A stretch of DNA of 62,732 nucleotides from SZUA-36 sp964650905. GTDB taxonomy: Bacteria > Pseudomonadota > Gammaproteobacteria > Xanthomonadales > SZUA-36. The notes under the pieces were generated by a model. The model made no database searches. It saw nothing but the letters and a program-made list of their open reading frames with translations, and was not told where the DNA came from. The position numbers and the translations under genes are program-made. The stretch covers positions 1 through 62,732 of the forward strand of contig CAZYVH010000006.1 in assembly GCA_964650905.1 (NCBI GenBank). Reading direction: 5' to 3'. Below, piece after piece: positions 26,082 through 35,695 of this stretch (positions within the stretch are counted from its first letter, which is position 1; the number at the start of each line of letters is the position of its first letter).

Positions 26082-26838
26082 ATTTCAGCCCCGTGGCCGC
26101 CTGGCGGGCCCTCACTGCACGCGGTACACCGAAGTAGCGCTTGATCCACGGATGTTCGAGTTTGAGAATTTCATCCATCGTGTCAACGACGATCCCACCG
26201 TCGACCAATACCGCGACACGGTCGCAGATTCCAAACAAACTGTCCACATCGTGGGTAATCATCATAATGGTCAGGTCCAGATTATCATGCAAGTAGGTGA
26301 TCAGCTCATCAAATTCCGTGGCAGCGATTGGATCAAGACCTGCAGTCGGCTCATCGAGGAACAGGATTTTCGGCTCCAGCGCCAGTGCCCTGGCCAGGGA
26401 GACACGTTTGCGCATACCCCCGGACAACTCCGACGGATACTTGTCCGCCACCGACAGTTCAAGACCCGACATCAACAATTTGAGGCTGGCCAATTCATGA
26501 CGGGTTTCCATTGGCATATCCGAGTGCAACGCGATCGGTAACTCCACATTTTGTAGTACCGTCAGGTCGGACAGGAGCGCCCCTGCCTGGAATAATACAC
26601 CCCAACACCGGGTTGGACCGGGTTGCTGGTAGCGTATCGGTTGACCCAGCACGGTGATCGTGCCACTGGTGGGTTTCTGCAAGCCCAGAATACTGCGCAT
26701 CAACACAGATTTGCCAGTGCCGGAACCACCCACGACACCCAGGATTTCGTCACGACGCACGTCCAGATCCAGACCTTCATGCACGACCTGATCCCCGAAG
26801 CGGTTGACCAGGTTCCTGACTGAGATGACAATGTCCAT
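26071..26838 (-). CDS. MlaF-like ABC transporter ATP-binding protein
   Basis: The 255-residue ATPase of a lipid-transport ABC system. It shows Walker A GGSGTGKS near 38, signature LSGGMRKR near 143 and Walker B ILFLDEPTAGLDP near 162, the usual MlaF form. The start overlaps the permease stop (TGATG), and its own end overlaps the MCE gene, so the three are translated together. It energises movement of phospholipid, or a related lipid, across the inner membrane with the MlaE-like permease. Confidence 0.93.
   Translation of the reverse strand: MDIVISVRNLVNRFGDQVVHEGLDLDVRRDEILGVVGGSGTGKSVLMRSILGLQKPTSGTITVLGQPIRYQQPGPTRCWGVLFQAGALLSDLTVLQNVELPIALHSDMPMETRHELASLKLLMSGLELSVADKYPSELSGGMRKRVSLARALALEPKILFLDEPTAGLDPIAATEFDELITYLHDNLDLTIMMITHDVDSLFGICDRVAVLVDGGIVVDTMDEILKLEHPWIKRYFGVPRAVRARQAATGLKYAG
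26072..26090 (-). repeat. Dispersed motif, copy E, at the mlaF/mlaD junction
   Basis: On the minus strand: GGCTGAAATATGCAGGCTA. Its ATG is the start of the MCE gene, and its final TAG (with the next base) is the ATPase stop. Bases 26072-26087 are identical to 16 bases of copy B. Confidence 0.5.
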
Positions 26839-27974
26839 CAGATTCCCATGCGTGTAAACATCGTGGCAAAAAAGGCATCCGCGACAATGATCAGAAAAAT
26901 GGACTGGACCACGGCCATGGTGGTTCGCAGACCAAGTTCCTCGGCCGATGACCGCACCTGTATTCCACGCAAGGTGCTTACCGTTGCAATCAACAAGGCG
27001 AATATGGGCGCCTTGCTCAAGCCCACATAAAAATCAGCCAGGTCGGTACTGTGGGCGACACGTTCAATGAACTGCAGACCGCTGATACCGGCCGTGCCAA
27101 CGGCCACCAGAGCACCACCTGCCAGACCGGCCGCATCTGCAAATAGGGTCAATATAGGCAAGGCAATGACCAGGCCCAGGATGCGCGGGATAATCAGCAT
27201 CTGGTTGGGGTTCAGGCCCAGCACCCGCATGGTGTCCACTTCTTCATTGAGTTGCATCACACCAAGTTCAGCCGCATAGGCACTACCGGAACGGCCGGCA
27301 ACCATGACAGCGGCCAGCAATACGCCCATTTCACGCATCACCGAGATACTGACGAGGTCGACGACAAACACCCTGGCGCCAAATTGTTCCAACTGCCCGG
27401 ATGATTGGTAGGCCAGCACGATGCCAATCAGGAAGGTGATCGTGACCACCACCGGGATCGCCTGCACCCCGGTGAAATAAATCTGCTTGATGGTTTCGCC
27501 CACAATGTATAGTGACGGCTGGCGCATTCCATCGACAATGGAGCGGGATATCCTGCCGACATCTTCTATGTGCCGGGCGGTGCTGCGGCCCATGTTGTCA
27601 ATGGCCTTGTAAACCGGATTCGGACCAGTCGGTTTCTGGCCCGGTTCTTCATATTCGCGTATGGCGGCCGTATCGATGATCTGTTGCAGAAATTTGACGT
27701 GTGCGGCCTTGAAGCCTTTCAATTCTGTTTTGAATCCCAGCCCGGATAATTGTTGGGTACGGTCATAGAGCACCCAGGCGCCGGCAATGTCCATGTTCTG
27801 CAGTCCGCCGCACTGGAATGTGACCCTTTGACCATCAGCAGGCCGCACCGTGGCCGTAGCATCTTCAAGCACCGACACATGATCAAAAACCCAGTCGCCA
27901 CTGACACTGACGAGCAGTTGCCCGGGCTGGCTTTCGATTTTCAAAAAGCTGTCATTCATATCCGCTGCTGACAT
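26838..27974 (-). CDS. MlaE-like permease with N-terminal STAS domain
   Basis: The 378-residue protein begins with a STAS-like domain (about 1-95, with GDWVFDHVSVLEDATA and GLQNMDIAGAWVLYD), which in E. coli is the separate MlaB subunit. Then comes the MlaE membrane domain: VVVTITFLIGIVLAYQ, REMGVLLAAVMVAGRSGSAYAAELG with the coupling region, and AFFATMFTRMGI at the end. MlaB and MlaE fusion is seen in other proteobacteria. It is the first gene of a four-gene operon. I chose ATG at 27974; the frame reaches a TTG at 28031 but the added residues look non-coding. Confidence 0.9.
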   Translation of the reverse strand: MSAADMNDSFLKIESQPGQLLVSVSGDWVFDHVSVLEDATATVRPADGQRVTFQCGGLQNMDIAGAWVLYDRTQQLSGLGFKTELKGFKAAHVKFLQQIIDTAAIREYEEPGQKPTGPNPVYKAIDNMGRSTARHIEDVGRISRSIVDGMRQPSLYIVGETIKQIYFTGVQAIPVVVTITFLIGIVLAYQSSGQLEQFGARVFVVDLVSISVMREMGVLLAAVMVAGRSGSAYAAELGVMQLNEEVDTMRVLGLNPNQMLIIPRILGLVIALPILTLFADAAGLAGGALVAVGTAGISGLQFIERVAHSTDLADFYVGLSKAPIFALLIATVSTLRGIQVRSSAEELGLRTTMAVVQSIFLIIVADAFFATMFTRMGI

Positions 27975-28167
27975 GTCCTCTACTGGCAGCTTACTTGAAT
28001 TTCCTACGTGATGGCAGATACATACGCGCAATACGGGGCTACGGGACCAACCTTGCTACCCACAGGCAGTGATTCGAGTGTACATGCATACTGAACGATC
28101 CGGCCATCATCACCGCATAGGCCAGCACCAACCGCCATACCGGTGGGGCACATGTCTCATAGTACTT

Positions 28168-29331
28168 TTACCCGCTACTTAACTTGCGCTCATCCAGACC
28201 GATGCTGCGGGCAATGATTTCTTTCATGATTTCTGAACTGCCGGCGTAGATACGGGATACACGGGCATCGGTAAACATGTGTGAGATTCGGTATTCACTC
28301 ATATAACCCGCACCACCGTGTAACTGCACACACTCATCCATGACCTTTGATTCGAGCTCACTGGCGAACAGTTTTGCTTCGGCAGCCAGTTCGGCACCCA
28401 GCTCACTCTGGTTGTGAAGCAATACACACTGGTCAATGAAAGTCTGCAGGATATCCAGCCTGGCACGCATGTCCGCCATTTTGAAACGGCTGTTCTGGAA
28501 CGCACCGATGGGTTTGCCAAAGGCTCTGCGCTCAAGGATGTAGTCCAGCGTGAGATCAAAGGCAACCTGTGCGTGTGTCACCTCCTGCGCAGCGCTGATC
28601 AGGCGCTCCTCAGCCAGGTGGTGCATAAGATTGTAAAAACCTCTCTGCGGATCGCCCAGTACGTTGGCAGCAGGAATTCGCACATCTTCAAAAAACAACT
28701 CGGCCGTGTCCTGGATCTTGAGACCCATTTTCTTGAGGTTACGCCCACGGCTGAAACCCGGCATATCCGCTTCAACTACAAACAAGCCGATACCATGTGG
28801 CTTATCCGGTACGGTGCGGGCCGCCACCACGAAAGCCCCGCCGTTAATGCCATTGGAAATATAGGTCTTGGAACCATTCAGTACCCAGTCTTCACCATCA
28901 CGCTGTGCGCGCGACCTGATACCAGCGAGATCACTCCCGGCGCCGGACTCGGTCATCGCCACGCCAAGGATCGTCTCACCACTGATACACTTTGGCAGCA
29001 GACGTGCTTTCAGTTCCTCGCTCCCGAGATGACCAATATAAGGGCCAACCAGGCGACTGTGAAGTGACAAAAACAGACCTATATCACCATGGCGGATGGT
29101 TTCCTCGATGACGATCTGTTCAAAACGAAAATCGTTGATCCCCAGTCCACCGTATTTTTCATCCACCCACATACACAACAGACCGTGTTCGCCGGCTTTT
29201 AGAAATGCGGATGGATCGCAGGCACCCCGCTCACGCCATGCGTCAACGTGGGGAGCAATTTCGCTACGCATAAAGCGCCTGACAGAATCGCGGAACATTT
29301 CGTGTTCTTCATTGAAGATCAGTCGTTTCAT
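28168..29331 (-). CDS. Acyl-CoA dehydrogenase
   Basis: The 387-residue FAD enzyme forms the 2,3-double bond in acyl-CoA. Family marks are AMTESGAGSDLAGI, the substrate-binding loop near 125, the FAD segment WVLNGSKTYISNG, and the C-terminal QLHGGAGYMSEYRIS followed by DARVSRIYAGSSEIMKEII, where Glu of the YAG(S)SEI segment or nearby is the catalytic base in many members. The chain type is unknown. The ATG at 29331 was chosen; the earlier one at 29367 gives an unlikely tail. It stands alone between two operons on the same strand; about 100 bases separate it from the barrel gene upstream. Confidence 0.93.
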   Translation of the reverse strand: MKRLIFNEEHEMFRDSVRRFMRSEIAPHVDAWRERGACDPSAFLKAGEHGLLCMWVDEKYGGLGINDFRFEQIVIEETIRHGDIGLFLSLHSRLVGPYIGHLGSEELKARLLPKCISGETILGVAMTESGAGSDLAGIRSRAQRDGEDWVLNGSKTYISNGINGGAFVVAARTVPDKPHGIGLFVVEADMPGFSRGRNLKKMGLKIQDTAELFFEDVRIPAANVLGDPQRGFYNLMHHLAEERLISAAQEVTHAQVAFDLTLDYILERRAFGKPIGAFQNSRFKMADMRARLDILQTFIDQCVLLHNQSELGAELAAEAKLFASELESKVMDECVQLHGGAGYMSEYRISHMFTDARVSRIYAGSSEIMKEIIARSIGLDERKLSSG

Positions 29332-29435
29332 ATCATTGTTTTCCCGACAAACCACCGGTGTTTTCACATCTTCGTGTAAAGTATTTTACTACGCCAGCGC
29401 GCACACTGACCAACTAAATGGTAAATACACAAGCT

Positions 29436-30767
29436 TTAGAAATACCAGGCCAATTGTGCAAAAACAGCAGGACCGGCAGAGATGGTTTTAGCGGGGTCTT
29501 GTGTGCCGATTCCGCCGTATTCGGTTCCACCAGCACCGATGGGAAAATCAAGCACCGTCAATATCTGTACATTCTGTAACCAGTCATACCTCAAAACCAA
29601 CTGCACGAGCGCGGAGGGATCTCCCAGGTTTACAAAAACATTTGGTCCCGCGTTTAACAGCGGCGTCATCTCAATATTAATCGACGCTCCAAAATAATGA
29701 CGCCCCAGGTTAAACAACTCACCTCTCGCCAGGCGTTGCACAAGCACCGGTCTGGCCGCCAGATCACTGCCTGAATATTGACCATGGGCCTGACCAAAAC
29801 CATTGTAAAAATACTCCAATAATGCAGACCAGTTACGCTGACCAGAGACCCAGGAATACGTGGTGCCAGCCACTGCGGAGAAAATTGACCCCTGCTGGGT
29901 ATCTGTCCAGACCAGGTCAGCCCGCCAAACCGCTTCTGCTGCACTGACACTGGCGCCCAGGGCCAGTACAAGATCATCGTAATGCTGCGCCAGCAACAGG
30001 TCGTATTCATTGCCACCCCAAAAACAGTGAAATTTTGTGGCCAGCGAGGATTGGCTGGACGCCACGCCACCGTCAACCGGGTCACGACGCACCACGGCAA
30101 CTGCCTGGATGTCATTACCTCCAGCGAGTGTCCACTGCGTATACAACATGTCGTCACCAGTTTTGTATTCCCTGTCTACCGCGGCCGGGTCAAAGGGATT
30201 AAAGATATCCATCGGTGTGAATAGAAGACCATTACCCCAGGAGAGAGCCTGGCGCCCAAAACGTACGGCCAGTCGCTCACCGCTGTAGCCCACGCTGAAA
30301 CGGTCAAGACGCACAAACGCGGTGTTTTTACCGTTAGGGGAAACACTACGCGTCAGGCTAAACCAACGCCGGGTATCACTCATCGCGCCGCTCCCCGACA
30401 ACATGGTTATTAAACCCGATTGACCGCCCGGCAGCTTGTCCGCGTGCTGTGCAAGTACCTGGAAGTGAGTATCGAAGTCCATCGGCCCCTGCCGTAGCTT
30501 AAACTTCAGACGGGTTTCGAGTTCCAGCCTCTGTAAACTATCACCTGCGGTTTCGTGTAAAACGCTGTCAGCGGGAACATGACTAAACAGAGTGTGTAAT
30601 TTGGTGTGGCCGCCAAAGGTCCAGTTACTGCTAACGGCGCCCGTTTCTGATGCAAACACCGGAGCGCTGGTGGCAATGAGCAGAATCGTTATCGCGCGAT
30701 GAATCAGCCAGGCGCGGTGAACGCGTTCAAGCGGTTGTCTGTAACCTGTCACTGATAATTCTGCCAT
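29436..30767 (-). CDS. Outer-membrane beta-barrel protein of a Lol-like operon
   Basis: The 443-residue protein has a signal peptide (cleavage near PVFAS) and then alternating amphipathic strands throughout, ending in LAWYF. This aromatic end is typical of BAM-inserted barrels. No family is recognised with confidence. Motif-like stretches include RFGRQALSWGNGLLFTP near 175, common in DUF1302- or alginate-export-like barrels. It overlaps the upstream ATPase gene by 41 bases, so it belongs to the operon reaching up to 34771. It may be the outer-membrane acceptor or exit of that transport system (inference). Confidence 0.65.
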   Translation of the reverse strand: MAELSVTGYRQPLERVHRAWLIHRAITILLIATSAPVFASETGAVSSNWTFGGHTKLHTLFSHVPADSVLHETAGDSLQRLELETRLKFKLRQGPMDFDTHFQVLAQHADKLPGGQSGLITMLSGSGAMSDTRRWFSLTRSVSPNGKNTAFVRLDRFSVGYSGERLAVRFGRQALSWGNGLLFTPMDIFNPFDPAAVDREYKTGDDMLYTQWTLAGGNDIQAVAVVRRDPVDGGVASSQSSLATKFHCFWGGNEYDLLLAQHYDDLVLALGASVSAAEAVWRADLVWTDTQQGSIFSAVAGTTYSWVSGQRNWSALLEYFYNGFGQAHGQYSGSDLAARPVLVQRLARGELFNLGRHYFGASINIEMTPLLNAGPNVFVNLGDPSALVQLVLRYDWLQNVQILTVLDFPIGAGGTEYGGIGTQDPAKTISAGPAVFAQLAWYF

Positions 30768-31419
30768 CTTCCATGCCAATACGCCGCTCCGCCCACCCCA
30801 TCACCCGTTCATCGTGGGTGGCAATCAGAAAAGTCGTCTTATGCACCTGATTGAGTTCACGAAAATAGGCCATTAAGTGCCCAAGACTGACCGAATCAAG
30901 ATTGGCTGTCGGCTCATCGGCCAATACCAGCTTGGGGTGACTGACAATGGCGCGCGCGACCGCGACACGCTGTTGTTGTCCACCAGAGAGTTGTGCAGGA
31001 CGCCGGTCTTCCATACCCTCGAGACCGACCTCATGGAGGATCGTCAGCGCCCGCTGTCTGCGCTCTGATGCCCCCGCGCCCTGCACCTGCATGACGAATT
31101 CAACATTTTCACAGGCACTCAGTACCGGGATCAGGTTGTACGCCTGGAAAACAAAACCAATGCTGTGCAACCGCAGGTCGGCCAACGCGGCCTTACCCAG
31201 CAGGTCGATCCGCTCGCCATCAATGGAGATCTGACCGCTGTCCAGCTTATCCAGACCACCAATGGCATTTAGCAGCGTTGTTTTGCCCGATCCGGACGGA
31301 CCGGACAGACACACGAATGCACCCTGCTCTATTTCAAGGTTGACGTGGTCAAGACCCTTGATCAGCGCATCACCCTGGTGGTAATACTTGCACAGGTCAA
31401 CACACTCAATCGTTGACAT
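30727..31419 (-). CDS. LolD/MacB-type ABC transporter ATP-binding protein
   Basis: The 230-residue protein has Walker A SGPSGSGKT near 39, signature LSGGQQQR near 142 and Walker B KLVLADEPTANLD near 162. This is the LolD/FtsE/MacB subgroup, which drives FtsX-type permeases by mechanotransmission. Both permease genes lie directly upstream. About 90 bases separate it from the second permease gene. In this operon it probably powers transfer of a lipid or lipoprotein to the LolA-like carrier (inference). Confidence 0.92.
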   Translation of the reverse strand: MSTIECVDLCKYYHQGDALIKGLDHVNLEIEQGAFVCLSGPSGSGKTTLLNAIGGLDKLDSGQISIDGERIDLLGKAALADLRLHSIGFVFQAYNLIPVLSACENVEFVMQVQGAGASERRQRALTILHEVGLEGMEDRRPAQLSGGQQQRVAVARAIVSHPKLVLADEPTANLDSVSLGHLMAYFRELNQVHKTTFLIATHDERVMGWAERRIGMEDGRIISDRLQTTA

Positions 31420-31509
31420 GCTGCCCTCCGCCGTGACCGTTTTTGTTGACCTTTACCATATTGTCTTCCTATAGCTTATCATCTGCTTTCCAGGACCCTC
31501 AATTCACTC

Positions 31510-32745
31510 TCAGGAGGTCCTGGCGATGGCTTCGACCGGCTGGTAGCGGGCGGCCCGCCAGGCCGGCAGCAGGCTGGTCAGGATTCCCAGGACCATGACG
31601 ACCCCATTTGCCAGCAACAGGTCGGGCCAATGCAATACCGGGTAGAGAACACTTGACGCACCCATCATTTCAAGGCCTTTGGACACGCCCGAGACATCGA
31701 TACCATCCTGTAAGGGTACAATGCTGGCGAAGGCCAGTATGTCTCCAGCCAGTAAACCCAGAGCCAGCAACATCAGTGCTTCAATAAGGAATTGGCAGAG
31801 GATGGCTGACGGACGCACACCCAGTGCCTGCATCAGGCCAATTTCACGTACCCGCTCAAATACCGCCATCATCAGGGTATTGATCAGGCCAAACGACAAA
31901 GCCATGAAAACCACGATCATCCACACCAGTACAAAACCATCCATGACCCGCATCATGCTGGCCAGGTAGGGGTCGAGTTCCTTCCAAGGCAATACTTCAG
32001 CGCGCTCACCCAACACCCGGCGGAGACTCTGAACCAGGTTCTCCGGTTTACGGTAATCGTGCCCCAGCAAGGCGATCTCTGAAACATCAGAACCCATTCC
32101 AAGCAGGCCCTGGATCACGCTGCGCCCGGCATAAATAACACTTTCTTCACGGCTCTCAAGCTCCGCGTGAAACACACCCACAACCCTGAAACCACGATCC
32201 GCGATCACATTGTCCGGGTCCTGGCTCATCACTACAACACGCTTACCCAGGCGTGTTTGCAAACGTTGAAGCAGTTTTTCCCCGATCACAATGCCGGGGT
32301 CATCGGTGCCATTTAAGAAACGTCCGGCAGTTATGTCCGTCAGGCTGAGACCCAGAGCGGTTTCGGTTGCAGGGTCAACACCAAGCAGGCTGACACCGCG
32401 GTTGGCGCATTCGCTGGAAATCATCGCAGGCACCTTGACCCGGCTGGTCCAGGCTTTGACCTGCGGCCCATTCAGTAATCGCATCAGTCCAGCATCCGGC
32501 GCCGGCAGACTGTGGTTTACCGATGGATCGTCGCGGTAGTGGTGAGCGTGGATCTGCACCTGCCCCGGTAAGGCCTCAAGCCCCTGCCTGACCATGTCAT
32601 CAACCATGCCGCGTAACAACGCGGTCATAAATATAATGGCCCAGACACCCACCGTTATGGCCAGCAACATGATCAGGGTACGCCGGTAGTTGCGCCACAG
32701 GTTACGCCATGACAGGTGCATTAGCATGCGTGGCTGTAACGCCAT
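31510..32745 (-). CDS. FtsX/LolC-E-type ABC permease, second copy
   Basis: The 411-residue protein has one N-terminal helix (ML..AITVGVWAIIFMTALL near 27-45), a periplasmic MacB-PCD-like domain (about 50-275), then three C-terminal helices with ERVREIGLMQALGVRP before the second, the standard FtsX-family motif. The start ATG overlaps the upstream stop by one base (TGATG); a longer frame to 32820 runs inside the upstream gene. With its paralogue it would form a LolCE-like heterodimer. Confidence 0.9.
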   Translation of the reverse strand: MALQPRMLMHLSWRNLWRNYRRTLIMLLAITVGVWAIIFMTALLRGMVDDMVRQGLEALPGQVQIHAHHYRDDPSVNHSLPAPDAGLMRLLNGPQVKAWTSRVKVPAMISSECANRGVSLLGVDPATETALGLSLTDITAGRFLNGTDDPGIVIGEKLLQRLQTRLGKRVVVMSQDPDNVIADRGFRVVGVFHAELESREESVIYAGRSVIQGLLGMGSDVSEIALLGHDYRKPENLVQSLRRVLGERAEVLPWKELDPYLASMMRVMDGFVLVWMIVVFMALSFGLINTLMMAVFERVREIGLMQALGVRPSAILCQFLIEALMLLALGLLAGDILAFASIVPLQDGIDVSGVSKGLEMMGASSVLYPVLHWPDLLLANGVVMVLGILTSLLPAWRAARYQPVEAIARTS

Positions 32746-33986
32746 CAGGCCGCCCTCATCGCTGCCACCGGTTGCAAACGATATAACTTCAGAGCCGGGT
32801 AGATGGCAGCCAGCAGACAAAACAAAAATACGACCAGTGGGCCAAACATGACAGACAACACACTGACCCTGGGAAACATCACAGCCGACAGATTGAACTT
32901 GTCCGCCATCTCCTGCATACCCGGATAGGAGAACCCGGTATGGGCTACATAGCCGGTCACCGCAGTACCCAGCAATAGCCCGATCAGAAGACCCAGCAGG
33001 GCCATCAATGCAGTTTCCAGCAGCACCAAAGACGCCAGGCGGCGAGGTTTGATACCCAGCGCCATGATGACACCAAATTCACGTGTGCGCTCTAACACCG
33101 ACATTAATTGCGTGTTGAGTACGCTGAAGGCAACCAGCACTATCAGCACACCGTACATGAACCAGGCGCTTGTCATGTCCGCCTGTATAGCCTGCCTGAG
33201 CCCGGGCATAAGTGCATCCCAGTCCAACACAACCAGACCCGGTCGTTCGGCAACAGCCGCCTGCAACGATGCCCTGGTAGTAGCAACCGCGTCGAGATCA
33301 GGCACCGATACTGCAATAACATGACCACCGCCATGCATGGAAAATGTTTCCTGGAAATACTTAAGAGGGACTTCAGCAAGACCCCGGTCGAGGTCCTTGA
33401 TCCCGCTCTCGAAGATACCTGCCACGCGTACGACCCCCGCGGCAAAAGACCCATCCTTGCCACTACCGAGAAAGGTCAGTGCGTCACCAACCTCAAGCTG
33501 CAGATTACGTGCCATGATGCGACCGATAACTATCGACGGCCCGTCACCTTCACGCAGGTAGCGGCCACTTTTGAGCAGACCCGGAAGGGTGGAAATATCC
33601 TTCTCGTGAGCGGGTTCTATGCCAACCAGTTGAATACCGAAGGAACGCTGCTCGCCCGAGACCAGAACAAAAGCTGAGGCGCGAGCGGTAAAATGAGCCT
33701 CTGCAAAGTGTTTGCGCAAGTCTGCTGCCAGAATGGCAATGTCATCCACCTGCTGTCTTATTTGCTCATCTTCGTGATAACCGGCGTGCTGGATTTGCAG
33801 TTGCCCACTGAACAACTGCAAGCTGTTGTTGATCATCATTTCGTATGAGCCCAGCTGTATTGAAATCATGAAAATCAACAGGATATTGGAAAATATCATC
33901 GCCGTTGCCGTTAACCACGTACGCCGTTTCTGTCGCCAGATATTGCGCCAGGCAAGACGTAAACTGAGCCCGTCAGCCAGCCTCAT
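32745..33986 (-). CDS. FtsX/LolC-E-type ABC permease, first copy
   Basis: The 413-residue protein has the same plan as its neighbour: an N-terminal helix, a periplasmic domain (about 50-270) and three C-terminal helices. LERTREFGVIMALGIKPRR is the family motif. The ATG overlaps the preceding LolA-like stop by 4 bases (ATGA). Sequence identity to the second permease is modest by eye, so this is an old duplication giving two distinct subunits. Confidence 0.9.
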   Translation of the reverse strand: MRLADGLSLRLAWRNIWRQKRRTWLTATAMIFSNILLIFMISIQLGSYEMMINNSLQLFSGQLQIQHAGYHEDEQIRQQVDDIAILAADLRKHFAEAHFTARASAFVLVSGEQRSFGIQLVGIEPAHEKDISTLPGLLKSGRYLREGDGPSIVIGRIMARNLQLEVGDALTFLGSGKDGSFAAGVVRVAGIFESGIKDLDRGLAEVPLKYFQETFSMHGGGHVIAVSVPDLDAVATTRASLQAAVAERPGLVVLDWDALMPGLRQAIQADMTSAWFMYGVLIVLVAFSVLNTQLMSVLERTREFGVIMALGIKPRRLASLVLLETALMALLGLLIGLLLGTAVTGYVAHTGFSYPGMQEMADKFNLSAVMFPRVSVLSVMFGPLVVFLFCLLAAIYPALKLYRLQPVAAMRAA

Positions 33987-34771
33987 TGGCGCGGGTTTCT
34001 AAGGTTTGACAAGGTAAAAATATTGGCCGGCAAGTCCATATCAAAGGCAATATCCAAGATCCTGATCTCGGTCCATTCATCCGTCTTGTCCAGCTTAGCC
34101 ATACGCAGTGTGCTGGCCACCCACCGGCCACCCATCAGGGTAATCACGGTCGCGCGCATGGTCTTTATGAGCCGCTTGTCCTGGTCCCAGTACTGTTCTT
34201 CCAGCAGTACGTAGTCATCACGTATCTTAAGCACCTCCCTGCCCCACACAACGGCTGCATCCTCATGTGGTATCGCCTCAACGGTGTAGACAGTGTGACC
34301 ATCAAGCTGAGTTTGCCCCAGCAAATGATGTTCGTATTCATCGAGGATATCCGTGGACTTGCTGATGTCCTTGTTAGAGAAATCGCTACCCAGCCAGCCC
34401 TGGCCCATCATTGACCCGGGAATTTTTATGATCCTGTTTATTTTCGGTGAGTAAGTCCACATGTTGCGACCGTCAAGCAAGGTGCCGTTACCGGCGTCCT
34501 TTTTGGGTTCAGTAACCTGTACCAGCGAGCGTTTGTCGCCCTCACTCCAGGCCCGCATTGACATCGAACGCTGCCATCTGGGCCGGTGGATCACCATGGT
34601 CATTTCTGAATACGACGTCTGCCCGCGCCAATGCTCCATGGCCGCTCGTACCAGCGTCTTTGCATCCGTCTCAGCCGCCGTTGCTGTCTGGCTGATCAAC
34701 ACCACAGCCCAAAGAACGGCCACCTGGAATGTTGACCGGGTTGTGTAAATGCTGTGCTGCAACGTCGCCAT
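33983..34771 (-). CDS. Outer membrane lipoprotein-sorting (LolA-like) protein
   Basis: The 262-residue protein has a signal peptide (cleavage near ATAAET) and a LolA/LolB-like half-barrel, with the WRGQTSYSEMTMVIHRP start, RSLVQVTEPKKDAGNGTLL, and the MWTYSPKINRIIKIPGSMMGQGWLGSDFSN stretch (given here in parts: IPGSMMGQGW, LGSDFSN) typical of the lipoprotein-sorting family near 110-135. It would carry a hydrophobic cargo across the periplasm. It is the first gene of the operon; the overlap with the permease suggests fixed stoichiometry. The ATG at 34771 follows a GTG option at 34780. Confidence 0.85.
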   Translation of the reverse strand: MATLQHSIYTTRSTFQVAVLWAVVLISQTATAAETDAKTLVRAAMEHWRGQTSYSEMTMVIHRPRWQRSMSMRAWSEGDKRSLVQVTEPKKDAGNGTLLDGRNMWTYSPKINRIIKIPGSMMGQGWLGSDFSNKDISKSTDILDEYEHHLLGQTQLDGHTVYTVEAIPHEDAAVVWGREVLKIRDDYVLLEEQYWDQDKRLIKTMRATVITLMGGRWVASTLRMAKLDKTDEWTEIRILDIAFDMDLPANIFTLSNLRNPRQ

Positions 34772-34908
34772 TTCCGCCACCCAAACTTAGCTGTAAGGCT
34801 ATCATAAGTAAACACGGTAATCCGCTTTTTGCACCCCTTTTTAACCACTATTTAACCTTCAATGCTTATCATTTAAGTATGCAAACTCACAGCCGGTTTA
34901 CTTAGCAG

Positions 34909-35580
34909 ATGGCTCTCCCCACAGCTGCGGATGGAAGACGTGCATCGGGTACCGCGCTGGGTATTGCAATACTATTGCATTTACTGCTGGTTCTCGTGCC
35001 AATGAGCCGTCAACTACCACCTGCCGTGGAGTTTCCCGGTCACCTCCAGGTACTAATGACGACCCCTGAACGCCCTACAAAGCCGCCGCTTCAATCCACG
35101 CTTGGGCCCAAATTCCCGGTTACCCGCACGACCCAGCCGACAACACTTAAAGACCCGCGACCACTTACGCCGGTTAATCCCGAACCGCCGGCATCCGCCG
35201 ATCTACCTGCTCTGAATGTTCAGGACAGCAACCGACAATCTCATCTGGCCAGTACCCTCCTGTCACGTCAGTTCATCTCAGAAAAATCTGTCACCGAGCA
35301 GATATTTGGTGTGAGGCCCGGCCCGGATAATCAACAGGACCGCCAGGCATTCCACTTTCCGGATCAGGTTGACATGCGCAGCCTGTTGGATAAACCTTTA
35401 CCCGACCTGCCCTTTGAATATACGCCCGGGCTTGTCCGCTTTGCGTACGAGCCGGGTGTCAGGGGTGATTTGCAACGCTTCTGGGACACCATTACACCGG
35501 AATTTGGCTGGACTACCCGCCATGGTACCGAAGTGAGGTGTGTCTGGGTGCTGCTTATCGCCGCCTGTGGCTGGAAATAG
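34909..35580 (+). CDS. TonB-like single-pass protein with proline-rich linker, unknown function
   Basis: The 223-residue protein has one N-terminal membrane helix (about 16-32, GIAILLHLLLVLVP), then a long Pro/Thr/Arg-rich periplasmic stretch (about 50-100), as in TonB or TolA. The C-terminal region (about 120-223) is not an obvious TonB domain. It ends CVWVLLIAACGWK, with two Cys. It is divergent from the Lol-like operon and about 75-115 bases ahead of the DUF2914 lipoprotein, with which it may be co-transcribed. I do not recognise a family beyond the architecture. Confidence 0.5.
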   Translation: MALPTAADGRRASGTALGIAILLHLLLVLVPMSRQLPPAVEFPGHLQVLMTTPERPTKPPLQSTLGPKFPVTRTTQPTTLKDPRPLTPVNPEPPASADLPALNVQDSNRQSHLASTLLSRQFISEKSVTEQIFGVRPGPDNQQDRQAFHFPDQVDMRSLLDKPLPDLPFEYTPGLVRFAYEPGVRGDLQRFWDTITPEFGWTTRHGTEVRCVWVLLIAACGWK

Positions 35581-35695
35581 CAGTGGGGTAACGGTTCAGG
35601 ATGAATGGCATCCAGGACAAGTGGCTCCATACCGATACGATCAGTAATCAGCCATGCAGATTGATTTCTTGGCAAGCACTACGCACAATCCGTCA

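Noticed and set aside
26008..26541. A 177-codon plus-strand frame
   Set aside because: It is antisense to the MlaF-like ATPase, whose Walker motifs show the real frame.
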